DNA of 64,000 nucleotides from Daucus carota subsp. sativus (Eukaryota > Streptophyta > Magnoliopsida > Apiales > Apiaceae), in the NCBI RefSeq assembly GCF_001625215.2, contig NC_030381.2, forward strand, positions 39,058,689-39,122,688. The letters run 5' to 3'. How positions within the stretch are numbered: the first letter of the stretch is position 1; every line of letters starts with the position of its first letter. Shown in pieces: positions 22,181 through 33,437 of this stretch. Made by a program: the position numbers and the translations under genes. Below the pieces are notes generated by a model. That model did no database searches and had not been told where the DNA came from. It was given only the letters and a program-made list of their open reading frames with translations.

Positions 22181-22460
22181 CACAAATCAAACAACTCAAT
22201 CGTGTCTCCCAAGCCACCGAGATTCTAGAGAGAGAAAGTGTAGAGAGAGAACGCTTCAACAAAAGAGGGAGGAGAATAAAATTTTACAGGCTAACACATT
22301 ATGATGATGATGATGATACATACACACATTACATACACACAGTCTCCATGCCTTTGCTTTATCTCTCCTGTGCTTTATACTTATAGTGACTAGTATGTAT
22401 ACAACTTTTTTTGAATATAACAACTTAGCCGTTCTCTCTCTAACTCCGAGCCTCAACGTT
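22181..22460 (-). promoter_or_regulatory. Leader and core promoter region of the kinesin gene
   Basis: Upstream of the ATG at 22180 the gene strand has CT-rich tracts (about 22205-22250), an (ATC)n tract (about 22298-22318) and a TATAAGTATAAA sequence at about 22374-22386, roughly 195-205 nt before the start codon. The TATA assignment is by position only. Confidence 0.4.
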
Positions 22461-23300
22461 TCATTTTTCAGAACCCCATTTGTTTAATTTGTTTTAACAG
22501 CTACGTAAGTTTAAAATTTTTTTAGCGCGTGGGGAGTAAGCTCTATTTGGTGACGTGCATTGTTTGTATCGGGTAAGGAAATTGATTTAGCGATTAGCTA
22601 TTTTGGTTTATTAAATTATTTATTAGCAAATTAAGTAGGAGAGTCACATTGTGTAATAGATTTTTCCAATTTTAGGTAATTAATTTATTAAATTTTTTAT
22701 TCTCTCGAGTGTACGAGAAGGGTCGAGTACATTATGATCAATTAAATTATTCCACTAACATTATTTGATTGAAATAATTTATTTCACCAAAATCTACTCT
22801 CCACGAGCCTAATAGCATGATTTAAACGATATAGTTTATTTCATTGAAACCTATTCCAACATATCCGATATAAATAGCTAGTATCTTTAAGATTTTCTAA
22901 AAATACCTCATTTATAATATATATTTCTTTCAAAAATAAAGTACAATAGGACATACAACCTCAGTTACAAAATAACTGTTTTCTAATCAGTGCTGCAGTC
23001 TCGTCTCATGTAATTTTGATCGCATTTGAAAATAATTTGTGATGAGAATATTTTTACAAATTCCTTTATTTTTTTACTATCTCAGTGTATCTCGATTATA
23101 TATTTAAATGAACTTTTTTATTTTTAACTAAAATATAAATCAAATTTTGATTGAGAAAAGCATACAAAACAATGATTTATTGCATGATTGAAGAATATTG
23201 ATATTTTTGAAAAAAAATATTAATTTTATATATTTTATGATCACCGTTATATCATATTTTTATCATTTTTTGTTGAAATCACTATGAAAATACAAACTAC
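22461..23300. other. AT-rich intergenic region
   Basis: No ORF, repeat boundary or RNA gene was recognised. Confidence 0.6.
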
Positions 23301-23521
23301 GAGGCCGTTTGGGTTAGCTTAAAAGAAGTGACTTCTTGCTTAAATTAAAGAAATGGGGTAGAAGTGAGAAGTAAATAAGTGAATAAAGTGTTTGGAAAAG
23401 AAGTAGAAACTCTGAGAGAAAAGCTAACAATCTCAACTTCTTAAAAGTGCTTCTACTTATTTATACAAACGGGTCACGAAAAGCAGAAGCCGGAAGCAGC
23501 TTCCGCCATCCAAACATGCCC
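23301..23521. mobile_element. MITE of the GGGCCTGTTTGG family, copy 2 (inverted relative to copy 1)
   Basis: 221 bp, ends GAGGCCGTTTGGG and CCAAACATGCCC, flanked by TAC on both sides (23298-23300, 23522-23524). The interior matches the 7228-7444 copy in reverse orientation, including AGAAGTGACTTCTTGCTT-like and CAGAAGC motifs. Confidence 0.75.
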
Positions 23522-26500
23522 TACAATCTTTCTTAGGGTCCGAAATGTCACGAAGTATAAAAGATTGAGAATCCTATAAAGTGTTTAAGCAGGAGTAAGA
23601 ATAATACGGCGATTAAAAAAAAAAATATTCTGGTCAGTGATATCTGTTAATTAGGTGAATTATTACTCATATCTTTACAAATTTTTCAAAGTTTTCACAA
23701 TTTACTATTTCGTTCTCAATTTTTATTCCCTACCTATAGGGTCCATTACATTGCATAATTGTTTGAAGTTTTAATTTTTGTATATACTATTTTCTTTTAT
23801 GATGTGTTTAAACATTCATATTAGTTTACATTCTGAATTTGATCATTATATAAAATGAATTTAGATTTTATTTAATATCAACAATATTCAAATATCATTA
23901 TAGATTTAAGATCTTGAAATGACAATTTAGTTATGTTATTTGACGTTCAACATAATACAACAAACACAATCTTATGAATTTTATGAACATTTTTATAAAA
24001 TGACATAAAGTGAAGATAATCTAAAGCAAAATATGGGAGAAATCTATACATGATATCGGCTAGATTTTTAAATTTTCGGAAGTTACACAGTTTAGAGGTG
24101 TTGGTTAAAAATGTTTAGTTAAATTATATAAAATATATTGATTTTATAAAATTCGTTGAACGTGGATGCTCCGATGGGATCAATTTTATTTTAAAACTAA
24201 TATATTATTATTTCAAATTATTATAAATAAAATTTATTAGTCTAATATAATAATAAATAACTCGGAAGAGGTTGGTCTACGATCAATATGAAATTATTAA
24301 CTATATTTTACTTGGGGAAACTTCTTTTTAGAAAACCAAGAGTGAATTTTTTTTATATATCACCTAAATTTTCTATTCATGACATATCATAAATTTTTGG
24401 ACTTTTTTCATAAACGACCAAGTTTAAAAGAGTTTTTGCAAAAATATTATAACTTTTAAAATCAAATTGTAAAAATATTATATTTAAAAAATATTTCCTA
24501 AAATACCGTGGTTGCATATGCAACCATATCTGCAACTGCTAGCAATCATGTATGCAACCAGAAATGCAATTTTGAATATTTTTTTTGAAAATTACATTTA
24601 GTTGCATAATAAGTTGCAACTGTTTGCAAAGGTAGAAAAATGAATACACATGTGGGGCCAATACTCTCAAAAGTAACTAAAACAACAAACTCGAAATCAA
24701 CTAAAAGCAACCAACCTTCAACCTCGTCAGGAAATCACCACACACACCACCGCACTCATTAAAACCCACTGACTCTCTCGATTTCTCACACACTCCTCGA
24801 CCAATTATAAAAACAAATTTAATGAATCTCTATTGCAACATGAAATGACTCAACATCAGCATCCTCTTCTTCGTCACTCTCCTCGTTGCTACACTCATCC
24901 TCTCCATCGACTGGCGATACAATCGCCGCCGCTGATGAAACTCCGATCCCGATTATTGTCGGACTCCTTCGCTTTCTTCAAGACAACACGAGACAGATCA
25001 AAAGAAGGAAAAGAGAGCAATGAGATTGAGAAAGGAGATCGAGGAGATGGAGATAGAGGAGAGAGGGAAAGAGAGGGATACGGAGAGTTGGTGGGAGAAG
25101 AAAGGCACAAAGAGTAAATGGGGGAGAGGGACGATGAGTTTAAACAATAGTTAGGAAGTACCGTATATATTAATGCAATTTACATATCTTTTTTTCTACT
25201 AAAAACATAAATCTGCAATCAGTTTAATGGAGTAGTAAGTTTGCAATAAAAAACTTCAAAAACGGTATATCGAATAATTTCCCTATTTTTTTTTTTTTTT
25301 GCAAAGAACATTGGAGATGTTCTTATAAACTATCTAATAGCCAGTAATATTCATTCAAATGAGAAACACATGACTTTGAAATTAGTGGACTAAAATAGAA
25401 AATTACAAAAAACTGATACTGCAATATTAATAAATCTACGAAATTCTTCCCCATCCCTCATTTTCAAGGCCGGCGTCAGAGATTTTGGTGCCCTTGACGA
25501 ATTTTGAGAATGATGTCCTTATTTTTCAAGATCTTAAAGGAAAAATTTGCATACATTCGAATCAATATACAATGACATAATCAAAAATACTGTTCTAAGA
25601 TTGACATCACAATCAATTCAAATACATGTAAATGTGTAAATTTATTATTATATACATACAGATTTTTTGATGCCTCTGGATAGTGGCGCCCTAAACCTTC
25701 AACTTGATCGTTTTACTCGAGGGTCGGCTCATTTTGATGGATACATGCAAATTTAGGTTATTTTACCTACTGATTTCTCCCTGAAATGTAAATTGGATTG
25801 CAGATAAACATATCCACAACCACATAACAGAATTATGCTGGGAATGTCTTGACATGATTCAATTTAAATTCGAAAATTCAAATTTCTAGTGGATGCAGGT
25901 GACTTTGTCCTCTTTCGTTCAATTTGTAAGATGCAGCCATCTTAATCCTACCAACCATCCATGGACTTTGAAGTATTTTCGTGTCTTATCGTTAAGTTGA
26001 TTTTAAGCATTAGTTTTAAATTCAGCAGGCCGGGTCCATTTTGCCTGGAGTTTGTTCTGGCAACAATAGGTACTGCACATTTTTATTTCATGTTTCTAAG
26101 TAATATAGTATTTTTGGAATAATATAGTTTCAAAAATACTATATTATTCCACTTTTAGTGCTTATATCTTGATAAATATTATGATTTAATTAACTTGGCA
26201 GGCTTTGAATGATGAGAGAATGAGATAATTCTAGAGCTCGTTCGGTTAATATCAGAAATAAAGTACGAGTTTGTAATAAATAAATCATATTAGTATTTTT
26301 TTTTTGAAACAAAGGTGTTAATCTAATAATAAAAGGCCATACGTCATCTACACCAATGATCGAGTCGAACAAACAGTAAATTGCAATCGCCTGTTCTCAC
26401 AAAGAGACAGTTAAACGATATTTTGAAGAAAATGTATTACAAATACAAGTACCCGCTTCATGCATTCTCGTTGAATTACTGGTACCCTCTTCATCATGCC

Positions 26501-26630
26501 CCGATAGAGCTATCGTTTGAGCTATCGACCAGAACTGCGATTCCATACAAACTTTCATCACCAAATCAAACCCCGCTTACAATTAAGAAGCGAAAAACAA
26601 AGCTCTCACCAGGGAGAGAAAACAACCTTA
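23522..26630. other. Intergenic region with one small unassigned coding-like stretch
   Basis: Mostly AT-rich. At 24860-24931 a frame opened by no ATG encodes a hydrophobic segment resembling a membrane anchor, followed by Arg-rich residues and a stop. On the plus strand 24833-25117 is open for 94 codons but has biased, purine-rich content. Neither is recognised as a known protein. A poly-T run lies at 25287-25300. Confidence 0.35.
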
Positions 26631-26852
26631 GATGAAACCACAGAAACAAGAGGAATCCGACTGAAAATCCACCCACTTGAAATAGAGGAGAAAGCCAGCG
26701 AAATCTCCGATGGTTTTAGATCTAAGAATCCCCCGAGAATAGATCTGGAGCAGAACCACAAAAACAAGAAAAATCGGACTGCAACTCACCCGCTTGGAAG
26801 AGAGACAACGAAATCTCCGATGGCTCTGGATCTAAGTTTCTCGAGAAAAAGT
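26631..26852. repeat. Two-copy degenerate tandem repeat, period about 111 bp
   Basis: Units at 26631-26741 and 26742-26852 share AACCACARAAACAAGA, CGAAATCTCCGATGG and GGATCTAAG-like blocks in the same order, at roughly 80 percent by eye. The array is more GC-rich than the surroundings. A 120-codon open frame crosses it, but the composition and repeat structure suggest non-coding sequence. Confidence 0.65.
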
Positions 26853-26895
26853 ATTATTCAAAAACTAAGAATAAAATAAAGTAGTTAACTGATTC

Positions 26896-26930
26896 GGGGC
26901 TTTCCACCGGTGAAAACCGATGGAAGCCCC
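26896..26930. repeat. GC-rich imperfect hairpin with GAAA loop
   Basis: GGGGCTTTCCACCGGT and ACCGATGGAAGCCCC form a stem of about 15 bp, with one bulge and one mismatch, closed by GAAA. It stands out against AT-rich surroundings and lies just beyond the 111-bp repeat pair. Role unknown. Confidence 0.6.
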
Positions 26931-28389
26931 AGGCGGCTACGACAATAGAGAAGCTAGAGAGAATTAGGGTTTTTTGAAGAATGTGGTTATTTTATCCCGA
27001 TCGAAATTGTTGTATTAATCATATTAGTATTAGTTTGATGTTTAAGTTTTCAGATATATACCTCAAAACTTGTATGGTATCAAATATTATTCAATTAGCA
27101 TAAAACATTATCTTTTCACTTGAAAATTCGTTTGAACCGAAAATGACACAACTTGACCTTACATTCAACAAGAATATATTACCTTTGGTTTTAAGTTTTT
27201 GTATGTGAGGTCGCTAGCTAAAAAGGGGAAAATTTGATCTTAAAGCAACAAAAACGAAAGTTTATTAATATAGAAAGCGGTAATAAGAGAGTATAATATG
27301 TTTGCGTTTGGCGTAAATACGAGGTGCAGGCAAAGTGTCATTATCGATTAATATTACGGTAGTTGAAAACAGTTAGAGGCCCTAGCAGTGGAGTAATAAT
27401 GGGTTAATATTAACAAACAGCACCTTCGAAAAGTTCGCCATTACACTTCGACTTTGGATACTCATTGTTTTTCTTTGAATCAAAGCATCATCCATGTGAT
27501 GTACTAGTGATATAACGTTGTTACTAGTGGGAGAACTTCTGCAACTAAAGAGCTAAAGTCGACAGTTTAATAATCCTTCCACTACTTAATTATATTAAGG
27601 GGTGATTAGGATGGATAAATAAATAATCAAAATTTATTAGATAAGACGCCGTATAGAACTAATGAAATAATCACGATGACTAATTAAATTCTTAGTCAAA
27701 ATTCTTTTATATATAATTATTAAATGTTTGTCGACATTATTTTGATGAGAGTTTCAGGTCATTCCTGATAGAAAATTGAAAAACGTCGTGAGTTAATTGT
27801 TTTAAAATATCGATCCTAAAAATATAATATAATATTAAATCATGGTAATATATTTCCAATATTTTTTTTTGAATAAAAAGATATTGAAGATATAATATCA
27901 ACTTTCAACTATATCAATAATTAAAAAAAAACTAACATATTTGTGAGATATTGTGTGTGGCAATTTTTCTGCCGTATATACGAATTTTATTATTATGCAC
28001 AAAATATATCAATATAAATTTTAAATTATAGATGTTATTCGAAAATTATTTTTCTAATACCATCTGCTTCCACTTCATTGGACGTTTGGAACAGAATACA
28101 TCAAGAAAATAAATAGTACTTCTGCAAACAGATTAATGGAAGGGGTAGATTGGTCTATTAAACGAATTCTCATGTTACTGTGACATCTAACGTTCGAAAT
28201 ATTCAAAATGTTGGTCTGGAGACCGGACCAAATCTAGTTAGGTTTGGGGATAAGCGGTCCCTACAAGAGCGTCCCTACTGGAGGGAGACCACTTTCTTCT
28301 TGGAAGTCATGCTAAATTGACAATATTAACCTTCCAACTAAGTAGTGCCACCTTTATACTGGACAATATTTCACGAATATTCATATCGT
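26931..28389. other. AT-rich intergenic region
   Basis: No gene or bounded repeat was recognised. Confidence 0.55.
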
Positions 28390-28748
28390 CAGTGTTCTAA
28401 AAATCCCTGATTTAACCGATTAATCCCTGATTAATCCCCTGCAAAATCGGTCACCGATCCGATCTTTGAAATCCGATTAATCCTTATATATATTTCTTAA
28501 TTGAATTATATGTGATAAATTATTAAAATTAAAATACTATATTACTTTAAATGTGAATAATTATAGAGTTTATGAATATAGTAAATATATTAGTTACTAA
28601 ATAGATAATATAATAATAACTAAATATTAAATAATATTTTAATATTAAAATAAAACCGATTTTAACTCCGATTAATCCCCGATTTCCGATTAATCCTTGA
28701 ATCGGTAGCTCAACCGATTAAGTCCGATTCCCGATTTCTGTAACACTG
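28390..28748. mobile_element. hAT-like MITE, CAGTGTT family, copy 1
   Basis: About 359 bp, inverted ends CAGTGTTCTAAAAATC and GATTTCTGTAACACTG, with subterminal GATTAATCC and ACCGATT repeats and an AT-rich centre. The flanks share only CATA of 8 bases, so the target duplication is decayed. A second copy in opposite orientation is at 30458-30836. Confidence 0.78.
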
Positions 28749-30457
28749 CATACAACCAGAAAAAAGAGGATAAAAATTAGCGGATATTGTGATATAGTAC
28801 TGTACAATCTTATATAATAAAAATATTTTAAACATGGTAAAAGTTGAAAAAATATATTCAAAAAATAAACTATAAATATGTTATTCTTAACTATATATAT
28901 AAGCAATATTTCTGACACGAATAAAATAACTTATAATAATATATTATATATTATTCTGATAACTATAACTATTTTCCAGTGCTTAGCATTGTACTTGCCC
29001 TTGGATCATGGAATTACACGCCTTGAATTTCTTCCACTTTCATTTGTTTCACCAACAATGGAATCATGTGGTGACTCACGAGTAACAAAAGCAATGAAAA
29101 GAAAAAATGTTGATGTAATCATATACCGAATTTCTGTTCACATAGAGTGAAGTATCTTCTCTGTGTTTATTGGCGAAAAATAAATTCTAATAACTTTGGC
29201 CTAAAACATGAAAAGTAGCTGGTCTGTATGCTGTATGCCTGCAAATAGTAAGTTCGAATTCGACACACATCAAATATTTTGCATGAAAAACTCTACTAAT
29301 AAATACTACTGTATATATCAAGATATTAAGAAATAATTCTTAATTTTTCACTAATTAATCGGTGAAAAAGCTAAAAATATTTTCATTTTTTTCCTTAAAT
29401 CTTCATTGACAATATTTGATTTGTTCGATTCATTTTAATAATAATGGAATCCCATATATATAAATAAATTACTCAAATAAAATCATCCAAATATTCTCCC
29501 TAGCACTCTGGAAAAAAAAAAAATTGAATCTACGTAATAGTACTCTCTATCCAAATTAAGACCCAAATTAAGACCCTGATATATGTTGTCATATTAATGG
29601 GAATAAAACAACCAAGTGAGAATAAGAATTGATTGATTTGATTAGGACTATAGAGTGGTCAGATTAGATGAATAAACATGGGACTAATCACACTTAAGTT
29701 GACTCCACTAGCTTGCCAAAAAACATGCAAGGTTATTGTTTTGAATCATTATATTTAGAAAACAATGACATCTAATCATCCTTCCCATTCTTGATTAGGC
29801 ATTTTTAATCAACTTAATTATCGCGACCCCTGATTAGGACGTAGTGCATGAACATACGTTGTATCATGTATGCAAGTCCGAAACGAGTAGGTAAAACAAC
29901 TTTTTTTAGCTAGAAAAATTGTGAGAGAAATTATAAAAGAAAAGGTGATATATTAGTAATTAAGTTCACATGATATCAATGAAATATTCATACGAACCGT
30001 AATAAAGCTACAAGCTTGCTACTTGCTACTCCATATCAAACATGTAATAAAATATAATAAAGTTTATAAAATATACAAGTCATTTTCATTTTTTTATACA
30101 TTTCTTGATAAATTTATTATCACTTATATTGTGATTACTCGATCAACCTGAATATAAAAAGATTAAAAAAAAAGACTATAAAAGTAGGTACATTTTAACT
30201 TTGTGAAAAGTTTATAGTCCACCGCCGAGGGTGATAATCATTTTGACAACATATGACAGATTCTCGTTCTCCTATTTTGTAAAAGTAATAAAATTCAATT
30301 CTGCTATTGCTTAAAGGTCGTGGAATTATGGAACTAGTGTTTGTCGTTTAAGATGGCGAGTGTCGACACGCGCTCCTCTTCTTAGCGGAAAATCAGGGAC
30401 CTGCTAAAAAAGTGACATATGGCACCTCTTTTCCCCTACTAAAATACTAGTATCATC
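28749..30457. other. AT-rich spacer between inverted MITE copies
   Basis: No gene was recognised. An open frame at 28878-29150 has no recognisable domain and lies in low-complexity AT-rich sequence. Confidence 0.5.
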
Positions 30458-30836
30458 CGATATTACAGGAATCGGGAATCGGGAATCGGACCTAATCGGT
30501 TGAGCTACCGATTCAAGGATTAATCAAAAATCGAGGATTAATCGGAAGGATTAATCCGAGTTAAAATCGAGTTTATTTTAATATTAAAATATTATTTAAT
30601 ATTTAGTTATTATTATATTAGCTATTTAGTAACTAATATATTTACTATATCCATAAACTCTATAATTATTCATATTTAAAATAATATAGTATTTTAATTT
30701 TAATAATGTATCACATATACTTCAATTATGAAATATATATAAGGATTAATCGGATTTCAAAAATCGGATCGGTGACCGATCTTGCAGAAGATTAATCAGG
30801 GATTTATCGGTTAAATCGGGGATTTTTAGAACACTG
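30458..30836. mobile_element. hAT-like MITE, CAGTGTT family, copy 2 (inverted)
   Basis: The reverse complement matches copy 1 along its whole length, including the AT-rich centre; the right end GATTTTTAGAACACTG is intact. The left end is degraded, and a GAATCGG unit is reiterated (30469-30489). Confidence 0.75.
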
Positions 30837-33242
30837 GTTGTATGATACGACTAAATTACAATATTAATTTTCATCTAAATATAAAATATATTAAAGCTGA
30901 GTATATACACATAGTCAATGTCATTAATCTAAAAATTCCTGGTTTATTATTATTTTTTGATTAAATTCTGATTAATCTTTAAAAATATACACTAATTTAC
31001 CGATTACATTTTGATTCTAACAAAAGTTATTGCCAATTCGTAATTAGTTTCGACTTTCGAGTTCAATATAATTAAATATAGCAATGCGTCAGATGCTTCA
31101 GAAAAATGTTAATCTCCACGAATTGCCATCTTGTTCACCACCAACTTGTAAATGGTGACCACTCTAGAGCTACAAGTACGATTATACCCTTTAGCTTTTT
31201 CTAATGGGGAAATGAATCATTGTTTCGATGGTAAATCACATGGTAGAGGATTGCTATTCTTGAATATTATGATTGCTCAATTTAGTTCCTGCCACTGTTT
31301 ACTGATTACTCATCAAAATTCTGAAGTTTGGTTCAAAAAGGTTAACCAACGGTTAGTGCTTAATTTTTACCATAAATTATTAATCATAAGAAAAGCAAAT
31401 AGTTAAAGTCTCCAATTAATTAGAGCTGCGATTTTAGTAATAAGAAAAATGAAAAAGATAACTTTCAAGATGATCATATGATGTTCACTTTTTTATTTAG
31501 TAAAACAATTATTATTTATTATGACATATGAGGGCCATAGAGGCAACTGACCATTCATAGTGAATCATGAAAGTATAGCACTCCTTCAATATTTTTTATT
31601 TTGGTTGCTTTAGACTTTTTTTAAGACCGACCTAACAATGGTGAAGGATGAGAGACAGACCTCATTGCTCCTCCCATTCTCTACGCCCCCACTGATCCAT
31701 CAAACCGCACACTAAGCAAATCATGTGCGGTTTAAGTCGGATAATATCAGTGATACCAGGAACAAACCCTTAACTATTGTTACTTAAGATTAGTGTCGTA
31801 AAAGTCGGGAGTCGGATTTTATCTGTGAGGGCGTGGAAAAAGGATTAATAAGAGATTAATTAGATTGATCGAAGATTAAACGGTTGAATAACTAAATAAT
31901 CTCCGATTCGGCAACTGATTACTCAGAAATTCAGAATACCGACGGGTTACTGACTACAATAAAATAATTTAGAAATGATATTATTCGATCAACAATTACA
32001 TTGGCAAAATTTGGAATTGATATCACCCGATAAACTATATCGTTTCCACATACGAATACCCTGTTAAAAAGCAGCAAAATGACGAAATTGAGCATGAAGC
32101 AATCGACATTCGACACCATGTTCCACAATATATCAAAGCACTGCAAAATTTACTTGATCAAGGGGACTAATAATGCTGTGAACTAAGCCGAAGGGCAGCA
32201 TGATATATTGTTAGATTGATATGAGGGCCTAGTGGCTTAGTTAAAGGGTCTCCGAGTTGTCTAAGTTAAAGCAAGACATTGCATCCTTTTGTTATCTAAG
32301 ATTATGAGTTGTTAAATTGTTCTGCAATGGGGTCGTATGTCCTCTGTCAGTTCACTTAATACTTGGCATTAGGATGTAAAGCTAACCATAAGTATTTGTT
32401 AATACATTACTAACCCCACCCCCACAGCTTTAAAGTTATGGACTCCTCGTTAAGGGGTATATTGTTTTGATTGATCCTATCTCATCCTCTAAAAATTATC
32501 TAGCATAGAAGGGCTTAACGCAAATAAATTATATTATATTTGTTGGACCAACTGGACCATGATTGTATTCTGTCATGAAAGCCCAGAAAACAAGCCGAAG
32601 GATGGGTATAGAGAGAAGAAAGCTCTCACATAAGCACATGCACAAAAGGAAAAAGTAGGTTCTTCGTCTCAGCAAATTAGCAATTCCTCCCAACTCGAGA
32701 TATTTTTGCCGACGTGAGAGAGGGCCTGAAAATTATAAGGTAATGGTTAAATGTGAAGGTGTGCACAAATAAAACATCAGGAACTGCTGTGAACTTGGTG
32801 CTTATATCATACGGGAACTGAGTTAGCGGTTTGACATTCTCATGGAGAAAAAAGGCGATTCACCTGTTAAAAAAAATGAGATGGGACATAATTAACATTA
32901 ATGTACAACCCAATACCGACTTAAAATGCAGACCTGTTGTATTTGTCAAAATGAACCAAGAGGACTACATACCTTAAATATTAGTGATGTCAGTCCAGAA
33001 ACAATTGACATTCGAACACTATTATGTATCAGGCTTGAGCGACAAGGGAAAGAAAATGATATCCACAAAACAGAGCCAGTCAAAGACACTGTTCACAGAA
33101 ATTGGTTTCATATAAGAAGCCTAGAGTGATGGATCAAATCCATGACAACGAAAGGATGTGTAACACTACAAGATGTTCTTAGGGAAATAATGGTATAATT
33201 GTGTAAACAATGAAGGATAACATACAAGCTGACCATTGAAAG
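30837..33242. other. Intergenic region with decayed CAGTGTT-family fragments
   Basis: Short stretches near 30930-30990 and 31798-31925 repeat the GATTAATC/ACCGATT language of the MITE pair and look like old partial copies. A perfect 10-bp stem AAACCGCACA/TGTGCGGTTT with a 12-base loop lies at 31702-31733. No gene is supported. Confidence 0.45.
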
Positions 33243-33437
33243 TTACATGTCTAACCTGAACACTTTCTCAACATTGTCGTGTACTGTAACATAATCGCCA
33301 TCTAACCATCTTTCAGGGTCACTCAACCCTACTGAAGGAAATGTAGGGATTGTACTGCTTTTTCGTGTTGAACAACCAAACAAAGGAGCTTTCCTGCGAT
33401 ACCAGACAAGCTGACAACATTGACTGGCTTGTTGCAA
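33243..33437 (-). other. Unidentified open frame, possible exon
   Basis: A 64-codon minus-strand frame whose composition looks more protein-like than its surroundings (charged and aromatic residues mixed, C-terminal VHDNVEKVFRLDM). No family was recognised and no flanking exons could be joined with confidence. It may be chance or a relic exon. Confidence 0.2.

Noticed and set aside
24833..25117. 94-codon open frame in purine-rich sequence
   Set aside because: Low complexity, opposite strand equally open, no family.
26517..26879. 120-codon open frame across the tandem repeat
   Set aside because: It follows from repeated purine-rich sequence without stops; no protein-like domain.
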